Part shown: positions 26,473-37,000 of the stretch, piece after piece
Numbering within the stretch: position 1 is the stretch's first letter
Layout: every line of letters starts with the position of its first letter
NCBI GenBank assembly: GCA_023663705.1
Contig: JAMPGY010000019.1
Coordinates: 1-48,463, forward strand
DNA: 48,463 nucleotides
From: Clostridium sp.
Lineage (GTDB): Bacteria; Bacteroidota; Bacteroidia; Bacteroidales; Bacteroidaceae
Direction: 5' to 3'
Made by a program: the position numbers and the translations under genes
The notes under the pieces: generated by a model
Database searches by the model: none
Told to the model about the DNA's origin: nothing
The model's input: the letters and a program-made list of their open reading frames with translations, nothing else

Positions 26473-26940
26473 ATGAACAAAGTAATCATTAATTCCTACG
26501 AGGAATTCGAGAAATTTGTGGGTCAGCAGATCGGCGTGTCCGACTATCTGAAAGTGGATCAGGAGCGCATCAACCTCTTTGCCGATGCCACGCTGGATCA
26601 CCAATGGATTCATGTAGACCGGGAGCGTGCCGCCGTGGAAAGTCCCTTCAAAAGCACCATCGCCCACGGTTATCTCACCCTATCGCTGCTCCCCTATCTG
26701 TGGAACCAGATCATCGAGGTGAACAACCTGAAGATGATGATCAACTACGGCATTGACAAGATGAAGTTCGGTCAGCCCGTGCTGACCGGCAACAGTGTGC
26801 GCCTCACTACCAAACTGCAAACACTGACCAACCTGCGCGGTGCCGTGAAAGCCGAAATCAAGTTTGCCATCGAAATCGAGGAGACCGGCAAGAAAGCCCT
26901 CGAGGGCATAGCCATCTTCATCTACTATTTCAACGACTAA
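26473..26940 (+). CDS. MaoC-like (R)-specific hydratase
   Basis: The 155-aa hot-dog-fold protein has the hydratase 2 motif FADATLDHQWIHVDRERA, with catalytic Asp42 and His47, followed by STIAHGYLTLSLLP. These are the marks of (R)-specific enoyl-CoA hydratases, which add water to trans-2-enoyl-CoA. The family includes PhaJ and acyl thioester dehydratases, and the natural substrate cannot be fixed here. The gene stands alone behind its own promoter and converges on serB. Confidence 0.85.
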   Translation: MNKVIINSYEEFEKFVGQQIGVSDYLKVDQERINLFADATLDHQWIHVDRERAAVESPFKSTIAHGYLTLSLLPYLWNQIIEVNNLKMMINYGIDKMKFGQPVLTGNSVRLTTKLQTLTNLRGAVKAEIKFAIEIEETGKKALEGIAIFIYYFND

Positions 26941-26968
26941 AGGTCACTGTCCACAACTACCTGAACAC

Positions 26969-27016
26969 AGCAGAGGCCGCCTGACAATGAACGTTTGGCA
27001 GCCTCTGCTTCTCTGT
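26969..27016 (+). terminator. Terminator between the MaoC gene and serB
   Basis: A 9-bp stem (agcagaggc at 26969-26977, gcctctgct at 27001-27009) is followed by tctctgttt on the plus strand. It sits in the 108-bp convergent gap. Confidence 0.6.
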
Positions 27017-27048
27017 TTAAGATTATCATCAATGGTCTTACAAGCGCG

Positions 27049-28281
27049 CTACAGCCGCCCCTTTTCATCCAGATAAGAATCCTTGAAGCCGAGAAAATAG
27101 AGCACGCCGTCCAATCCGATAGTGTTGATGGCCTGCTTGGCATTGGCCACCACACGGGGCTTGGCGTGGAAAGCTATGCCCAACCCGGCCTCGGAGAGCA
27201 TAGGCAGGTCGTTGGCTCCGTCGCCCACAGCAATGGTCTGTGCGATGTCCACTTTCTCCACCTGTGCGATGAGCCTGAGCAACTCCACTTTGCGCCGTCC
27301 GTCCACAATCTCTCCCACATGGCGGCCGGTGAGTTTACCATCCACAATTTCCAGTTCGTTGGCATAGACATAGTCCAGCCCATACTTGTTTCTGAGATAT
27401 TCACCGAAATAGGTGAAACCGCCGGAAAGAATGGCGATTTTATAACCGTAGCGTTTAAGTACATACATCAAGCGATCCACCCCCTCTGTGATGGGCAAAT
27501 GTTCGGCGATGTCCTTCAGCACCGATTCATCCAACCCCTTGAGCAACGCCACACGCTCGGTAAAGCTCTCCTTGAAGTCGATCTCGCCACGCATGGCCCG
27601 CTCGGTGATGGCCTTCACCTGCTCTCCCACTCCGGCCCGCATAGCCAGTTCGTCGATCACCTCGGTCTCGATCAGCGTGGAGTCCATGTCGAAACAAATG
27701 AGACGGCGCATGCGGCGGTACATGGTATCCTGCTGGAAGGAGAAATCCATCTCCAATTCGCCGGCCAAGTGCATCAGCTGCTCCTGCATAGCTGAGCGGT
27801 CCTTCGGTGTGCCGCGCACGGAGAATTCGATACAGGCACGGATGCCGGCCTTCTTCTCGTCCAGCGGGATACGTCCGGTCAGGCGACGTATGGCATCGAT
27901 ATTGAGCCCCTGTTCAGCCAGCACACCGGACACGGCGGCTATCTGCCGAGCTGAAAGCTTGCGCCCCAGCAGGGTGAGGATGTAGCGGTTCTTGCCCTGC
28001 ATACCCACCCAGTGTTCGTACTCCTCCACCGACACCGGATAGAACCGGATGACCACTCCCAGCTCGGATGCCTTGAAGAGCAGACTCTTCATCACACGAC
28101 CGGAGTGCTCCTCGGTGAGCCGGATGAGCACACCGAGCGAGAGCGTGTTGTGGATGTCGGCCTGACCGATGTCGAGTATAGTCACATCGTAGTGGGCCAG
28201 TATGGTCATCACGGACGATGTGAGTCCGGGCCGATCTTCACCGGTGATACGTATCAGGATCAGTTCTTCTGATTGTTCCAT
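27049..28281 (-). CDS. serB: Phosphoserine phosphatase with N-terminal ACT domains
   Basis: The 410-aa protein starts at ATG 28281 (MEQSEELILIRITGEDRPG); an upstream in-frame extension looks non-coding. Two ACT-like regions (about 5-85 and 98-180) precede the HAD phosphatase. HAD motif I is CFDMDSTLIE (Asp198, Asp200), with LSGGFTYFGEYL and VGDGANDLPMLSEAG as the later motifs. It hydrolyses O-phosphoserine to serine in the cytoplasm, the last step of serine synthesis. The ACT domains suggest amino-acid feedback. The leader contains a strong hairpin. Confidence 0.93.
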   Translation of the reverse strand: MEQSEELILIRITGEDRPGLTSSVMTILAHYDVTILDIGQADIHNTLSLGVLIRLTEEHSGRVMKSLLFKASELGVVIRFYPVSVEEYEHWVGMQGKNRYILTLLGRKLSARQIAAVSGVLAEQGLNIDAIRRLTGRIPLDEKKAGIRACIEFSVRGTPKDRSAMQEQLMHLAGELEMDFSFQQDTMYRRMRRLICFDMDSTLIETEVIDELAMRAGVGEQVKAITERAMRGEIDFKESFTERVALLKGLDESVLKDIAEHLPITEGVDRLMYVLKRYGYKIAILSGGFTYFGEYLRNKYGLDYVYANELEIVDGKLTGRHVGEIVDGRRKVELLRLIAQVEKVDIAQTIAVGDGANDLPMLSEAGLGIAFHAKPRVVANAKQAINTIGLDGVLYFLGFKDSYLDEKGRL

Positions 28282-28313
28282 TGTCTTGTGATTACTTTTT
28301 CGTGAAGATGAAA

Positions 28314-28353
28314 CGTCCTCCGGCACAGACATTCGGAGTTGCACCGGAGGACG
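28314..28353 (-). terminator. Hairpin in the serB leader / end of the sulfation operon
   Basis: A perfect 10-bp stem pairs 28314-28323 (cgtcctccgg) with 28344-28353 (ccggaggacg), with a 20-nt loop. On the minus strand it is followed by a weakly T-rich tail (tttcatcttc). It lies downstream of a -7 element and upstream of the serB start, so it could terminate the operon above, attenuate serB, or both. Confidence 0.6.
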
Positions 28354-28372
28354 AAATTGACTGCCGCAAGCA

Positions 28373-28380
28373 CAAAGTTA
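28373..28380 (-). promoter_or_regulatory. -7 element of serB
   Basis: On the minus strand TAACTTTG matches TAnnTTTG and overlaps the sulfotransferase stop codon. It would give a leader of about 85 nt that contains the 28314-28353 hairpin. No -33 element is clear. Confidence 0.45.
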
Positions 28381-29490
28381 AGAATGTGTCTCGTAATCCC
28401 AGTCCTTCAGGGCATAGCCCCAATGCTCATTAACGAGTTGTACAGTGCGCGGCTTGTATTCATACTTGTTCTTTTTATAGCCCTTCTTCTTGTCCACATA
28501 AGCCTGAATATCGGCCTCAGCTTCGGCAAATCCAGGAATATGAAGTTGCTCATAGATGCGGCGTGTGATGTCCATGGCATCAGTTTCGAACGACTCGAAC
28601 TTCACCTCGAAGAGGTTGCCCTCGGGGATAAACTTCTTCTGTTCCTCATAGGCACGGTAGAGTTTGGTGTAGGACTCAAGAATGTTTCGCTCCATCTCCT
28701 CTGCACCGAAATTTTGCAATTGCAGGGGCTGAATGGTGTTGGTGTAGAAACTGCGCGTGCTCTCAAACACGGTGTAGGGGTTTCGCATCAGATAGACGAA
28801 CTTAGCATTGGGGAACAGCTCCACCAATGCCTTGACACGTCCCGTGTGGGGCGGATTCTTGGACAAATATTGCGTACCGCCCGTATTCCAGAGGGAAATC
28901 TTGACGAGTTTCAAGAACGTATCCTTAAACACCTGAAGTTCCTCGGGGGTGATTTTCTCGAAGGTGAGGTATTTGTCGCAATATTCCTGCATGAGCTTGG
29001 GGAAGAACCAGAAATCGTAATAGGAATAAGGCATCATGTTGGACAAGGCGAATTCCTCTTCCTGAGGCAGATCAGGCGCCAGTTCCATGTTATCTGTGGG
29101 TCGCTTGTCGGGCATGAGCCATCCCATCGTCTTCTTGAACATCGGCTGACCGAACATCATCAAATGGGGGAACACCGTCTGATAGGTGGTGGTGTAGCCG
29201 AAATGCTTGTCCTGCGCGAAGATGTTGTGTACGAAGGTGGTTCCGCTACGCCAGTGTCCAAGAATGAAGACGGGATCGTTCTCCAGCGGTTTGCCTGCCA
29301 AATGCTTGGCATAGAGTCGGTCCTGCAGAGGTACGAGCAGGCTGAGCAGCCGGCACACGCTCTTGGTGAGGTAGTATTTATTACGGTATTTGCCGTCTAT
29401 CTGCTGGTTGCGCGTCATCTCCTGAAAAGTCTTCCAGTCGGCTCCCACCAGTGTATTCACCGGCAATTTGCTAAATTCCAATAGTCCCAT
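28378..29490 (-). CDS. PAPS-dependent sulfotransferase
   Basis: The 370-aa cytoplasmic protein carries the PAPS 5'-phosphosulfate loop as GHWRSGTTF (78-86) and the 3'-phosphate site as RNPYTVFEST (236-245). A SKNPPHTGR segment lies at 210-218. No signal peptide or membrane helix is seen, so the acceptor is met in the cytoplasm. It is the last gene of an operon encoding a sulfate-type permease, CysC, CysD and CysN. From memory, the same order with a related sulfotransferase (BT0416 in Bacteroides thetaiotaomicron) makes cholesterol and steroid sulfates. That activity is therefore the leading hypothesis; a glycan or lipid acceptor is the alternative. Confidence 0.85.
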   Translation of the reverse strand: MGLLEFSKLPVNTLVGADWKTFQEMTRNQQIDGKYRNKYYLTKSVCRLLSLLVPLQDRLYAKHLAGKPLENDPVFILGHWRSGTTFVHNIFAQDKHFGYTTTYQTVFPHLMMFGQPMFKKTMGWLMPDKRPTDNMELAPDLPQEEEFALSNMMPYSYYDFWFFPKLMQEYCDKYLTFEKITPEELQVFKDTFLKLVKISLWNTGGTQYLSKNPPHTGRVKALVELFPNAKFVYLMRNPYTVFESTRSFYTNTIQPLQLQNFGAEEMERNILESYTKLYRAYEEQKKFIPEGNLFEVKFESFETDAMDITRRIYEQLHIPGFAEAEADIQAYVDKKKGYKKNKYEYKPRTVQLVNEHWGYALKDWDYETHS

Positions 29491-29502
29491 GATAGTAATG
29501 TG

Positions 29503-30930
29503 TTATTCTTTGATAATCTGAATGGCCAGTCCCTGACGGGAGAGATCGCGCACGGCCTTCTCGATAGCCTCATAGTGCTCCGGTCCGATGCCCAACTTGG
29601 GAAGGTTAAGCTCGGGCAACTGCTCCGTCTGTGCATCACCGTCGGAAATGGGTGCCACAATCATACCCACCGCACTGGTATTGTTCGTGATGGGATCGAT
29701 GAGGATGAAGGAACCCGTAGCACGGTTGTCGCGATAGGCGTCGAAGAAGAGTGTCTTGGCCGTGGTGATGTGAACCAGTCCGATTTCGTTGAGACGGAAG
29801 TCCTCCGCTTCCTTGTGCTCCATGGTGTTCACATCCACGCGGTAGCAAAGCGTGTCGATGGTGGCACGCGTAGTGTTGGTGTTGTGCTTCAGATAGAATT
29901 GCTTTTTGCGATCCATCGGTTCCTCATCCATCCATACGAGCATAGTCTCGAAATGACGGCTCACGTGAGGTTGGTTGTCGGGACGTACCAGCATCTCGCC
30001 GCGTGAGATGTCGATCTCGTCTTCAAGGGTTATGGTGACACACTGGGGACAGAAAGCCTCATCCAGTTCACCGTCGTAGGTGACAATACTCTTCACGTGC
30101 GAGGTCTTGCGCGAAGGCAACGCCATGATCTCATCGCCTTTGCGGATGACCCCTGATGCCACCTTGCCGCAGAAACCGCGGAAATCAAGGTTGGGACGCA
30201 ACACGTACTGCACCGGATAGCGGAAGTCGGTCATGTTGCGGTCGGTGTGAATGGGCACGGTCTCCAGGAAGTCGAGCAACGCGGGACCGTCATACCACGG
30301 TGTGCGGTCTGACTTCTCCACCACGTTGTCGCCGTCCAGTGCAGAGAGGGGGAAACAAGTCACATCCTCCACACCAAGCCCGTCGGTGAGCGCCTTGTAT
30401 TCGCCAACGATATTGTCGAACACCTGCTTATCGAAATCCACCAAGTCCATCTTGTTTACAGCCAACACTATGTGTTTGATGCCGAGCAGTGACACCAAAA
30501 AGGTGTGGCGGCGGGTCTGCGTGATCACTCCCGTACGAGCATCCACCAGAATGATGGCCAGATTGGCCGTAGAACCGCCGGTAATCATGTTGCGGGTGTA
30601 TTGTTCATGGCCCGGAGTGTCGGCAATGATAAACTTGCGCAGGTTGGTGGAGAAATAGCGGTAAGCCACGTCTATCGTGATCCCCTCCTCGCGTTCGGCC
30701 TTCAGGCCGTCCAGCAGCAGTGCGTAGTCGATATGCTCACCGGCATTGCCCACACGTTTGCTATCGCGCTCCAGTGCCTGGAGCTGGTCTTCGTATAACT
30801 TCTTGCTGTCGAAGAGCAGGCGGCCGATGAGTGTGGATTTACCGTCGTCCACCGATCCGGCCGTGAGCAGACGGAGCAAATCCTTCTTCTCGTCCTGGTC
30901 TAAAAATTCCTTTATATTCGTTGTTGCCAT
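29503..30930 (-). CDS. cysN: Sulfate adenylyltransferase subunit 1 (GTPase)
   Basis: The 475-aa translation-GTPase-like protein has the P-loop GSVDDGKST (25-33), switch [14 protein letters not shown] and NKMDLVDF. Two beta-barrel domains follow (about 240-440). It drives ATP sulfurylase with GTP, making adenosine 5'-phosphosulfate together with CysD. There is no fused CysC domain; cysC is a separate gene three places upstream-to-downstream in the same operon. Gaps are 17 bp to cysD and 12 bp to the sulfotransferase. Confidence 0.96.
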   Translation of the reverse strand: MATTNIKEFLDQDEKKDLLRLLTAGSVDDGKSTLIGRLLFDSKKLYEDQLQALERDSKRVGNAGEHIDYALLLDGLKAEREEGITIDVAYRYFSTNLRKFIIADTPGHEQYTRNMITGGSTANLAIILVDARTGVITQTRRHTFLVSLLGIKHIVLAVNKMDLVDFDKQVFDNIVGEYKALTDGLGVEDVTCFPLSALDGDNVVEKSDRTPWYDGPALLDFLETVPIHTDRNMTDFRYPVQYVLRPNLDFRGFCGKVASGVIRKGDEIMALPSRKTSHVKSIVTYDGELDEAFCPQCVTITLEDEIDISRGEMLVRPDNQPHVSRHFETMLVWMDEEPMDRKKQFYLKHNTNTTRATIDTLCYRVDVNTMEHKEAEDFRLNEIGLVHITTAKTLFFDAYRDNRATGSFILIDPITNNTSAVGMIVAPISDGDAQTEQLPELNLPKLGIGPEHYEAIEKAVRDLSRQGLAIQIIKE

Positions 30931-30947
30931 AGTTTTCTTCTTTCGTT

Positions 30948-31856
30948 TTAGAAATAACCTTCGCGCTTCTTCTGCTCCATGGATGCCTCCTGGTCGAAGT
31001 CGATCACACGGGTGGTGCGCTCGCTCTTGGTGGTGGTCATCATCTCCTCCACAATTTCCTCAATCGTCGTGGCGTTGCTCTCCACGGCACCGGTGAGCGG
31101 CCAGCATCCCAGCGTGCGGAAACGCACCATACGCATCTCCACCCGGTCGCGGTATTGTTCGGGCAGACGCTCATCATCGGCCATGATCAGGTTGCCGTCG
31201 ATCTCCACGCAGGGACGCTCCTTGGCATAGTAGAGCGGTACGATGGGAATGTTCTCCAGACGAATGTATTGCCAGATATCCAACTCGGTCCAGTTGCTCA
31301 GGGGGAACACACGGATGCTCTCGCCCTTGTGGACACGGCTGTTGTAGGTGTCCCACAGTTCGGGACGCTGGTTCTTGGGATCCCACTGCTGGAACTGGTC
31401 GCGAAACGAGAAAATGCGCTCTTTGGCACGGCTCTTCTCCTCGTCACGGCGCGCTCCGCCAAAGGCCGCGTCAAACTTATACTTGCCCAGCGCATCCAGC
31501 AACGCCTTGGTCTTCATCAGGTCGGTGTGTACCTTACTGCCGTGGCTGAAAGGCCCCACGCCGGCGTTGAACGCCTCCATATTGCTCTCCACTATCAGAT
31601 TCCAACCGTACTTTCTGGCATACTCGTCGCGGAACTGAATCATTTCCTTAAATTTCCACTTGGAATCAATGTGCATCAAGGGGAAGGGCACCTTACCCGG
31701 TGCAAAGGCTTTCTCAGCCAGACGCACCATGACAGACGAGTCCTTACCGATGGAATACAGCATGACAGGGTTCTCGAACTCCGCAGCCACCTCACGGATG
31801 ATGTGAATGGACTCGGCCTCGAGTTCCTGCAAATGACTTAATTTATAATCGGTCAT
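30948..31856 (-). CDS. cysD: Sulfate adenylyltransferase subunit 2
   Basis: The 302-aa protein starts at ATG 31856 ([16 protein letters not shown]), exactly the E. coli length; a longer frame reaches into cysC but is not CysD-like. The PP-loop is [10 protein letters not shown] (34-43). Further family motifs are [35 protein letters not shown] and the [15 protein letters not shown] segment. It forms adenosine 5'-phosphosulfate from ATP and sulfate with CysN in the cytoplasm. It lies 14 bp after cysC. Confidence 0.97.
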   Translation of the reverse strand: MTDYKLSHLQELEAESIHIIREVAAEFENPVMLYSIGKDSSVMVRLAEKAFAPGKVPFPLMHIDSKWKFKEMIQFRDEYARKYGWNLIVESNMEAFNAGVGPFSHGSKVHTDLMKTKALLDALGKYKFDAAFGGARRDEEKSRAKERIFSFRDQFQQWDPKNQRPELWDTYNSRVHKGESIRVFPLSNWTELDIWQYIRLENIPIVPLYYAKERPCVEIDGNLIMADDERLPEQYRDRVEMRMVRFRTLGCWPLTGAVESNATTIEEIVEEMMTTTKSERTTRVIDFDQEASMEQKKREGYF

Positions 31857-31870
31857 ATTGTCTTCTATTT

Positions 31871-32467
31871 TTATATGTTGTTTACTATTAATTCTACCAC
31901 ACGACGCACAGACTCCTCCAATGACAACACAGAGGTATCCAACGTGAGTGCCGGACATACCGGAGCCTCAAAAGGGGCACTGATGCCTGTGAAATCCTTG
32001 ATTTCTCCACGGCGGGCACGGGCATAAAGCCCCTTTACGTCACGCCGCTCGCACTCTTCGAGCGGGGTGCTCACGTAGACCTCCTTAAAGTCGTCCGCCC
32101 CGATGATGCCGGCGGCCATCGCACGGGCTTCGTTGGTGGGACTGATAAAGGCGGCAAGCGTGACCACGCCTGTGTCCACGAAAAGTTTCCCCACCTCGGC
32201 TATACGGCGGATATTCTCCGCCCTGTCCTCGGCCGAGAAGCCCAGATTGCGGTTGATGCCGCTACGGATATTGTCGCCGTCCAGAATGCGGCACAGGATG
32301 CCGCGCTTGTGGAGCTCCCGCTCCACCCCCATAGCCACCGTGCTCTTGCCCGAACCGGAGAGACCGGTGAACCAGATCATCACACCGCGCTGCCCCAAGA
32401 GCGACTCCTTGTCGGCACGCGTCATCATGCGATCGTAGATGGGATATATGTTTGTTGCTTCTGCCAT
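31871..32467 (-). CDS. cysC: Adenylylsulfate kinase
   Basis: The 198-aa protein starts at ATG 32467 ([15 protein letters not shown]). The P-loop is [11 protein letters not shown] (33-43), followed by [17 protein letters not shown] and [13 protein letters not shown], with [12 protein letters not shown] and [20 protein letters not shown]. It phosphorylates adenosine 5'-phosphosulfate at the 3' position to give PAPS. No PAPS reductase or sulfite reductase gene occurs in the window, so the product here is more likely used by the adjacent sulfotransferase. It lies 17 bp after the permease gene. Confidence 0.96.
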   Translation of the reverse strand: MAEATNIYPIYDRMMTRADKESLLGQRGVMIWFTGLSGSGKSTVAMGVERELHKRGILCRILDGDNIRSGINRNLGFSAEDRAENIRRIAEVGKLFVDTGVVTLAAFISPTNEARAMAAGIIGADDFKEVYVSTPLEECERRDVKGLYARARRGEIKDFTGISAPFEAPVCPALTLDTSVLSLEESVRRVVELIVNNI

Positions 32468-32484
32468 ATCGATTGATTTTTCAT

Positions 32485-34041
32485 TTAAACCTGCGTAAAA
32501 GGCCAGAACAGCGGAATCAGAAAGACGGACAGCAGGAAGACAATGATGTTGAGCGGAAGGCCGATCTTCACAAAGTCCGTAAACTTGTATCCGCCCACAC
32601 CCTGGACTATCAGGTTGGTCTGATACCCGATGGGAGTGGAAAAAGCCGCCGAAGCAGCCATGCAGATCACCACAAAGAAAGGTGTGGGATCCACGCCCAA
32701 CTGGCGGGCTACCGCCAAGGCTATCGGAAAGGATAATGCAGCGGCGGCATTGTTCGTGATCAGTTCGGTGAAAAGGTTGGTGATGATGTAGATGACCGCC
32801 AACAGGGCGTACGGCCCCAGACTGTCGGTCATACCTATTATACGTTCGGCAATGATACCGGCAAAGCCGGAATTGCTCATGCCACGGCTGATAGCGAAGG
32901 CACAGGCAATGGTGATCAGCACGTCCCACGAGATGAACTTGGTGTACTTTTTAGGCGAGAACATACCCGTCCACGCCATGATGACAGTGGTGACGCACAC
33001 GAAGAAGAACATATCGAACTTCATGCCGGGCACCGCCGCCTGCACGAAGGGCAACTCGCCCACCGTGGCACCGACAATCATAAGTAACAACAACACCATG
33101 GCGAAATAGCGCTTGCGCTTGCCCATCTCGGGTTCGGCACCGGCTGCCGACAGCATCAAAAACACACGGCTATCGCCCCACGTGGGGATAAAAGTACCGT
33201 CGGTCTCCAACACCAATGTGTCGTTTTCACACAGAGGCGTATCCATCCAATTGCCGGTGAGACGTCGGCCATTGCGGTGCAGACTGCGCACATTGGCTCC
33301 GTAATGACGGTAGAAATCAAAGCGATGGAGTGTCTTGCCGTTGCCAGGGAAACGAGAGCTCAGCACAGCCTCCACCCGATGAAGGTTCTCCACACCGTCG
33401 TTTCCCTCAGTATCATCGTCCTTGGCACTCTCGTCCGGCAGCAGTCTGCGCGAGAAGAGAACCAGATAAGCGATGCCGACAATGGCAATGAAAACACCCA
33501 CCTTACCCAACTCAAATATCGTGAATCCCTGATAACCGGCCTCCTGCACCATGCCGTCTACCACCAGATTGGTGGACGTGCCGATGAGCGTACACATACC
33601 GCCCAGAATCGTGGCATAGGACAATGGTATTAGAAACTTGGTGTGAGGTAGTCTCATCTTGCGTGCCCAATTCTTGATCATGGGCGCAAAGATGACTACC
33701 ACCGGTGTGTTGTTGAGAAAGGCCGACACTGCGGCAATCACCGGCAACACACGCAGGTTTCCACCCTCCACCGTGCTCTTCTTCTTGGGCAGCAAACTGA
33801 AAATCATCTGCTCGAGCACACCGCTCTTGCGGATACCCTCGCTCACAAGGAAGAGTAGCGCCACCGTAATCATGCCTTTGTTGGAGAATCCCTCCAGACA
33901 CTCCTTCGGCGAAAGGATGCCGGCACACAGAAAGAGCACCACCACAGTAAAAAGGATGATGCCCGGCCGCATGCGGTCGCTGATCAGCGTTGCCACCATA
34001 CCGGCCAGACACACGAGAACAAATATGATCTCAAAGTTCAT
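32485..34041 (-). CDS. SLC13-type anion permease with RCK_C domain
   Basis: The 518-aa protein has two blocks of membrane helices (about 1-190 and 290-518) flanking a soluble RCK_C/TrkA-C-like domain (about 215-280; RHYGANVRSLHRNGRRL, LCENDTLVLETDG). NNTPVVVIFAPM and the ITNNAAAALSFPIALAVA stretch are the paired signature loops of the divalent-anion/sodium symporter (SLC13) and SAC1-like sulfate transporters. Its place directly before cysC, cysD and cysN points to sulfate uptake for activation. Gaps are 14 bp from carB and 17 bp to cysC. Confidence 0.85.
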   Translation of the reverse strand: MNFEIIFVLVCLAGMVATLISDRMRPGIILFTVVVLFLCAGILSPKECLEGFSNKGMITVALLFLVSEGIRKSGVLEQMIFSLLPKKKSTVEGGNLRVLPVIAAVSAFLNNTPVVVIFAPMIKNWARKMRLPHTKFLIPLSYATILGGMCTLIGTSTNLVVDGMVQEAGYQGFTIFELGKVGVFIAIVGIAYLVLFSRRLLPDESAKDDDTEGNDGVENLHRVEAVLSSRFPGNGKTLHRFDFYRHYGANVRSLHRNGRRLTGNWMDTPLCENDTLVLETDGTFIPTWGDSRVFLMLSAAGAEPEMGKRKRYFAMVLLLLMIVGATVGELPFVQAAVPGMKFDMFFFVCVTTVIMAWTGMFSPKKYTKFISWDVLITIACAFAISRGMSNSGFAGIIAERIIGMTDSLGPYALLAVIYIITNLFTELITNNAAAALSFPIALAVARQLGVDPTPFFVVICMAASAAFSTPIGYQTNLIVQGVGGYKFTDFVKIGLPLNIIVFLLSVFLIPLFWPFTQV

Positions 34042-34055
34042 AGAATCCTAACCTT

Positions 34056-37000
34056 TTATTTATATTCCGACCAACTCTTAATGGCCAGTTCCTCGGGCTT
34101 CATCTGACAGAAAGCATGTATGAAAGCACTGGCCAGACGCGAGTTTGTGATCAGAGGTATATTCAGATCTACCGCTGCACGACGTATCTTATAACCGTTG
34201 GTCAGTTCGCCGGCCGTGAGGTCCTTGGGAATGTTTACCACCATGTCGATACCACGGTTGTGGAGCAACTCCAAAGCCTGCGGTTTACCCTCTTCGCTGG
34301 GCCAGAAAACACGGGTGTTCTCAATGCCGTTTTCCGTGAGATATTTGCTTGTACCGCCGGTTGCATACAGGTTGTAGCCCTTGTCCTTCAACTTTCTGGC
34401 CGCATCCAGCATTTCGGCCTTCTGCTTGGCTCCCCCCGTGGACAGAAGGATATTCTTTTCCGGAATACGATGTCCCACAGAGAGCATGGCCTTGAGCAAG
34501 GCACAAGAAGAGTCATCACCCAAGCAGCCCACCTCGCCGGTAGAAGCCATATCGACGCCCAGCACGGGGTCTGCCTTCTGCAAACGGTTGAATGAGAATT
34601 GGCTGGCCTTGATGCCCACGTAGTCAAAGTCGAAGAGACTCTTGTTGGGTTTTTCCACCGGAAGACCGAGCATCACCTTGGTAGCCAATTCGATAAGATT
34701 TATCTTGAGCACCTTGCTCACGAAGGGGAAGCTGCGCGAGGCACGGAGATTACACTCGATCACCTTGATTTCGTTGTCGCGAGCAAGGAACTGGATGTTG
34801 AACGGCCCGCTGATTTTCAATTCACGGGCAATCTCTCCGGAGATGCGCTTAATGCGGCGCACCGTCTCCACGTAGAGTTTTTGGGCGGGGAACTGAATGG
34901 TGGCATCACCGGAATGCACACCGGCAAACTCGATGTGTTCGCTGATGGCATAGGCGATTATCTCGCCGTTACGTGCCACAGCATCCATCTCCACCTCCTT
35001 GGCGTTGAGCAGGAACTTGCTGATCACCACCGGATGCTTCTGCGACACATTGGCCGCCAACTTGAGGAAGCGCTCCAACTCTTCCTGGTTGGAACACACG
35101 TTCATGGCCGCACCGGACAACACGTAGGAGGGACGCACCAGCACGGGGAATCCCACCTTGTCTATAAAGGCATTCACATCCTCCATATTGGTGAGCGCAC
35201 TCCATTCGGGCTGGTCCACACCGATGCGGTTGAGCATGGCGGAGAACTTCTCGCGGTCCTCGGCGTTGTCGATGCTCTTGGCCGTAGTACCCAGAATGGG
35301 CACATGCTGCTCGTCCAGACGCATAGCCAAGTTGTTGGGTATCTGACCACCGGTGGACACAATCACACCGTGGGGATTCTCCAGTTCGAGAATATCCAAT
35401 ACACGCTCGAACGTCAGTTCGTCGAAATAGAGACGGTCGCACATATCATAGTCCGTGGACACGGTCTCGGGGTTGTAGTTAATCATTACCGAGCGGAAAC
35501 CCTCCTTGCGGATGGTGTTGAGCGCCTGCACGCCACACCAGTCGAACTCTACCGACGATCCAATGCGGTAGGCACCCGAACCGAGCACCACGATACTGCG
35601 TTTATCGTGCTTGTAGAGCACATCATTGGCCACACCGCAATATGTGAGATACAGATAGTTGGTCTGAGCAGGATACTCGGCTGCCAACGTATCTATCTGC
35701 TTCACCACCGGCACAATACCGGCCGACTTGCGTCGGTTGCGGATCACCATAATGGCATCATCCATATCCATCTCGGCCTCCAAACCTACAGCACGAGCCA
35801 CCTGAAAATCCGTGAACCCCTGTACCTTGGCCTTGCGCAACAATTCGTTGTCGAGCACATTCACGCTCTTGCAGGCCCTCAATTCCTGAGAGGTGACAAT
35901 AATATTGTGCAACTTCTGCAGGAACCACTTGTCGATCTTTGTGAGTTCGTGAATCTGATCAATTGTGTAGCCCTGTTTCATGGCCTTAGAGATGACAAAG
36001 ATACGTTTATCTGTCGGTTCGCGCAGCGCGGCATCCACGTCATTTATCTCCAGTTCCTTGTTTTCCACAAAACCATGCATGCCTTGACCAATCATGCGCA
36101 ATCCCTTCTGAATGGCTTCCTCAAAGGTGCGGCCGATAGCCATCACCTCGCCTACTGACTTCATACTGGAGCCCAATTCACGGTCCACACCACGGAATTT
36201 GCCCAAATCCCAACGAGGTATTTTGCACACCACATAGTCCAATGCCGGCTCGAAGAAAGCCGATGTGGTACGGGTCACAGAATTCTTCAGGTCGAACAGG
36301 CCGTAGCCCAAACCCAACTTGGCCGCAACGAAAGCCAATGGATAGCCCGTCGCTTTAGAGGCTAAGGCAGACGAACGACTGAGACGGGCGTTCACCTCAA
36401 TCACACGGTAGTCCTCCGACTCGGGGTCGAAAGCATACTGCACGTTACATTCGCCCACAATACCGATATGACGGATAATCTTGATACTGAGCGCACGCAA
36501 CTTGTGATATTCGGAATTGGTGAGCGTCTGCGACGGCGCAATCACGATACTTTCGCCCGTGTGGATGCCCAGCGGATCGAAGTTCTCCATGTTGCACACC
36601 GTGATGCAATTGTCGAAACGGTCGCGCACCACTTCATATTCTATTTCCTTCCAGCCCTTCAGACTCTTCTCCACCAGCACCTGGGGAGAGAACGAAAAGG
36701 CCTTCTCGGCCAGTTTGTTCAGTTCTTCCTCGTTGTCGCAGAATCCGGAGCCCAGCCCGCCCAGCGCGTAAGCCGCACGGATGATGACAGGGTAGCCCAG
36801 TCCGGCAGCTGCCTCGCGTGCTTCCTCGATTGTGGCGCAGGCCTGGCTCTTGATGGTCTTCACGTCGATTTCGTCCAGCTTACGCACGAAGAGGTCACGG
36901 TCTTCCGTGTCGATAATGGCCTGCACGGGAGTGCCCAACACCTGCACGTTGTATTTCTCCAGGATGCCCTCCTTGTAGAGCGACACACCACAGTTCAATG

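Noticed and set aside
31871-31958. Longer CysD start overlapping cysC
   Set aside because: The extra residues do not resemble CysD, and ATG 31856 gives the exact family length with a 14-bp gap.
34599-36158. 519-codon plus-strand frame opposite carB
   Set aside because: carB is unmistakable on the minus strand; the plus translation has no family features.
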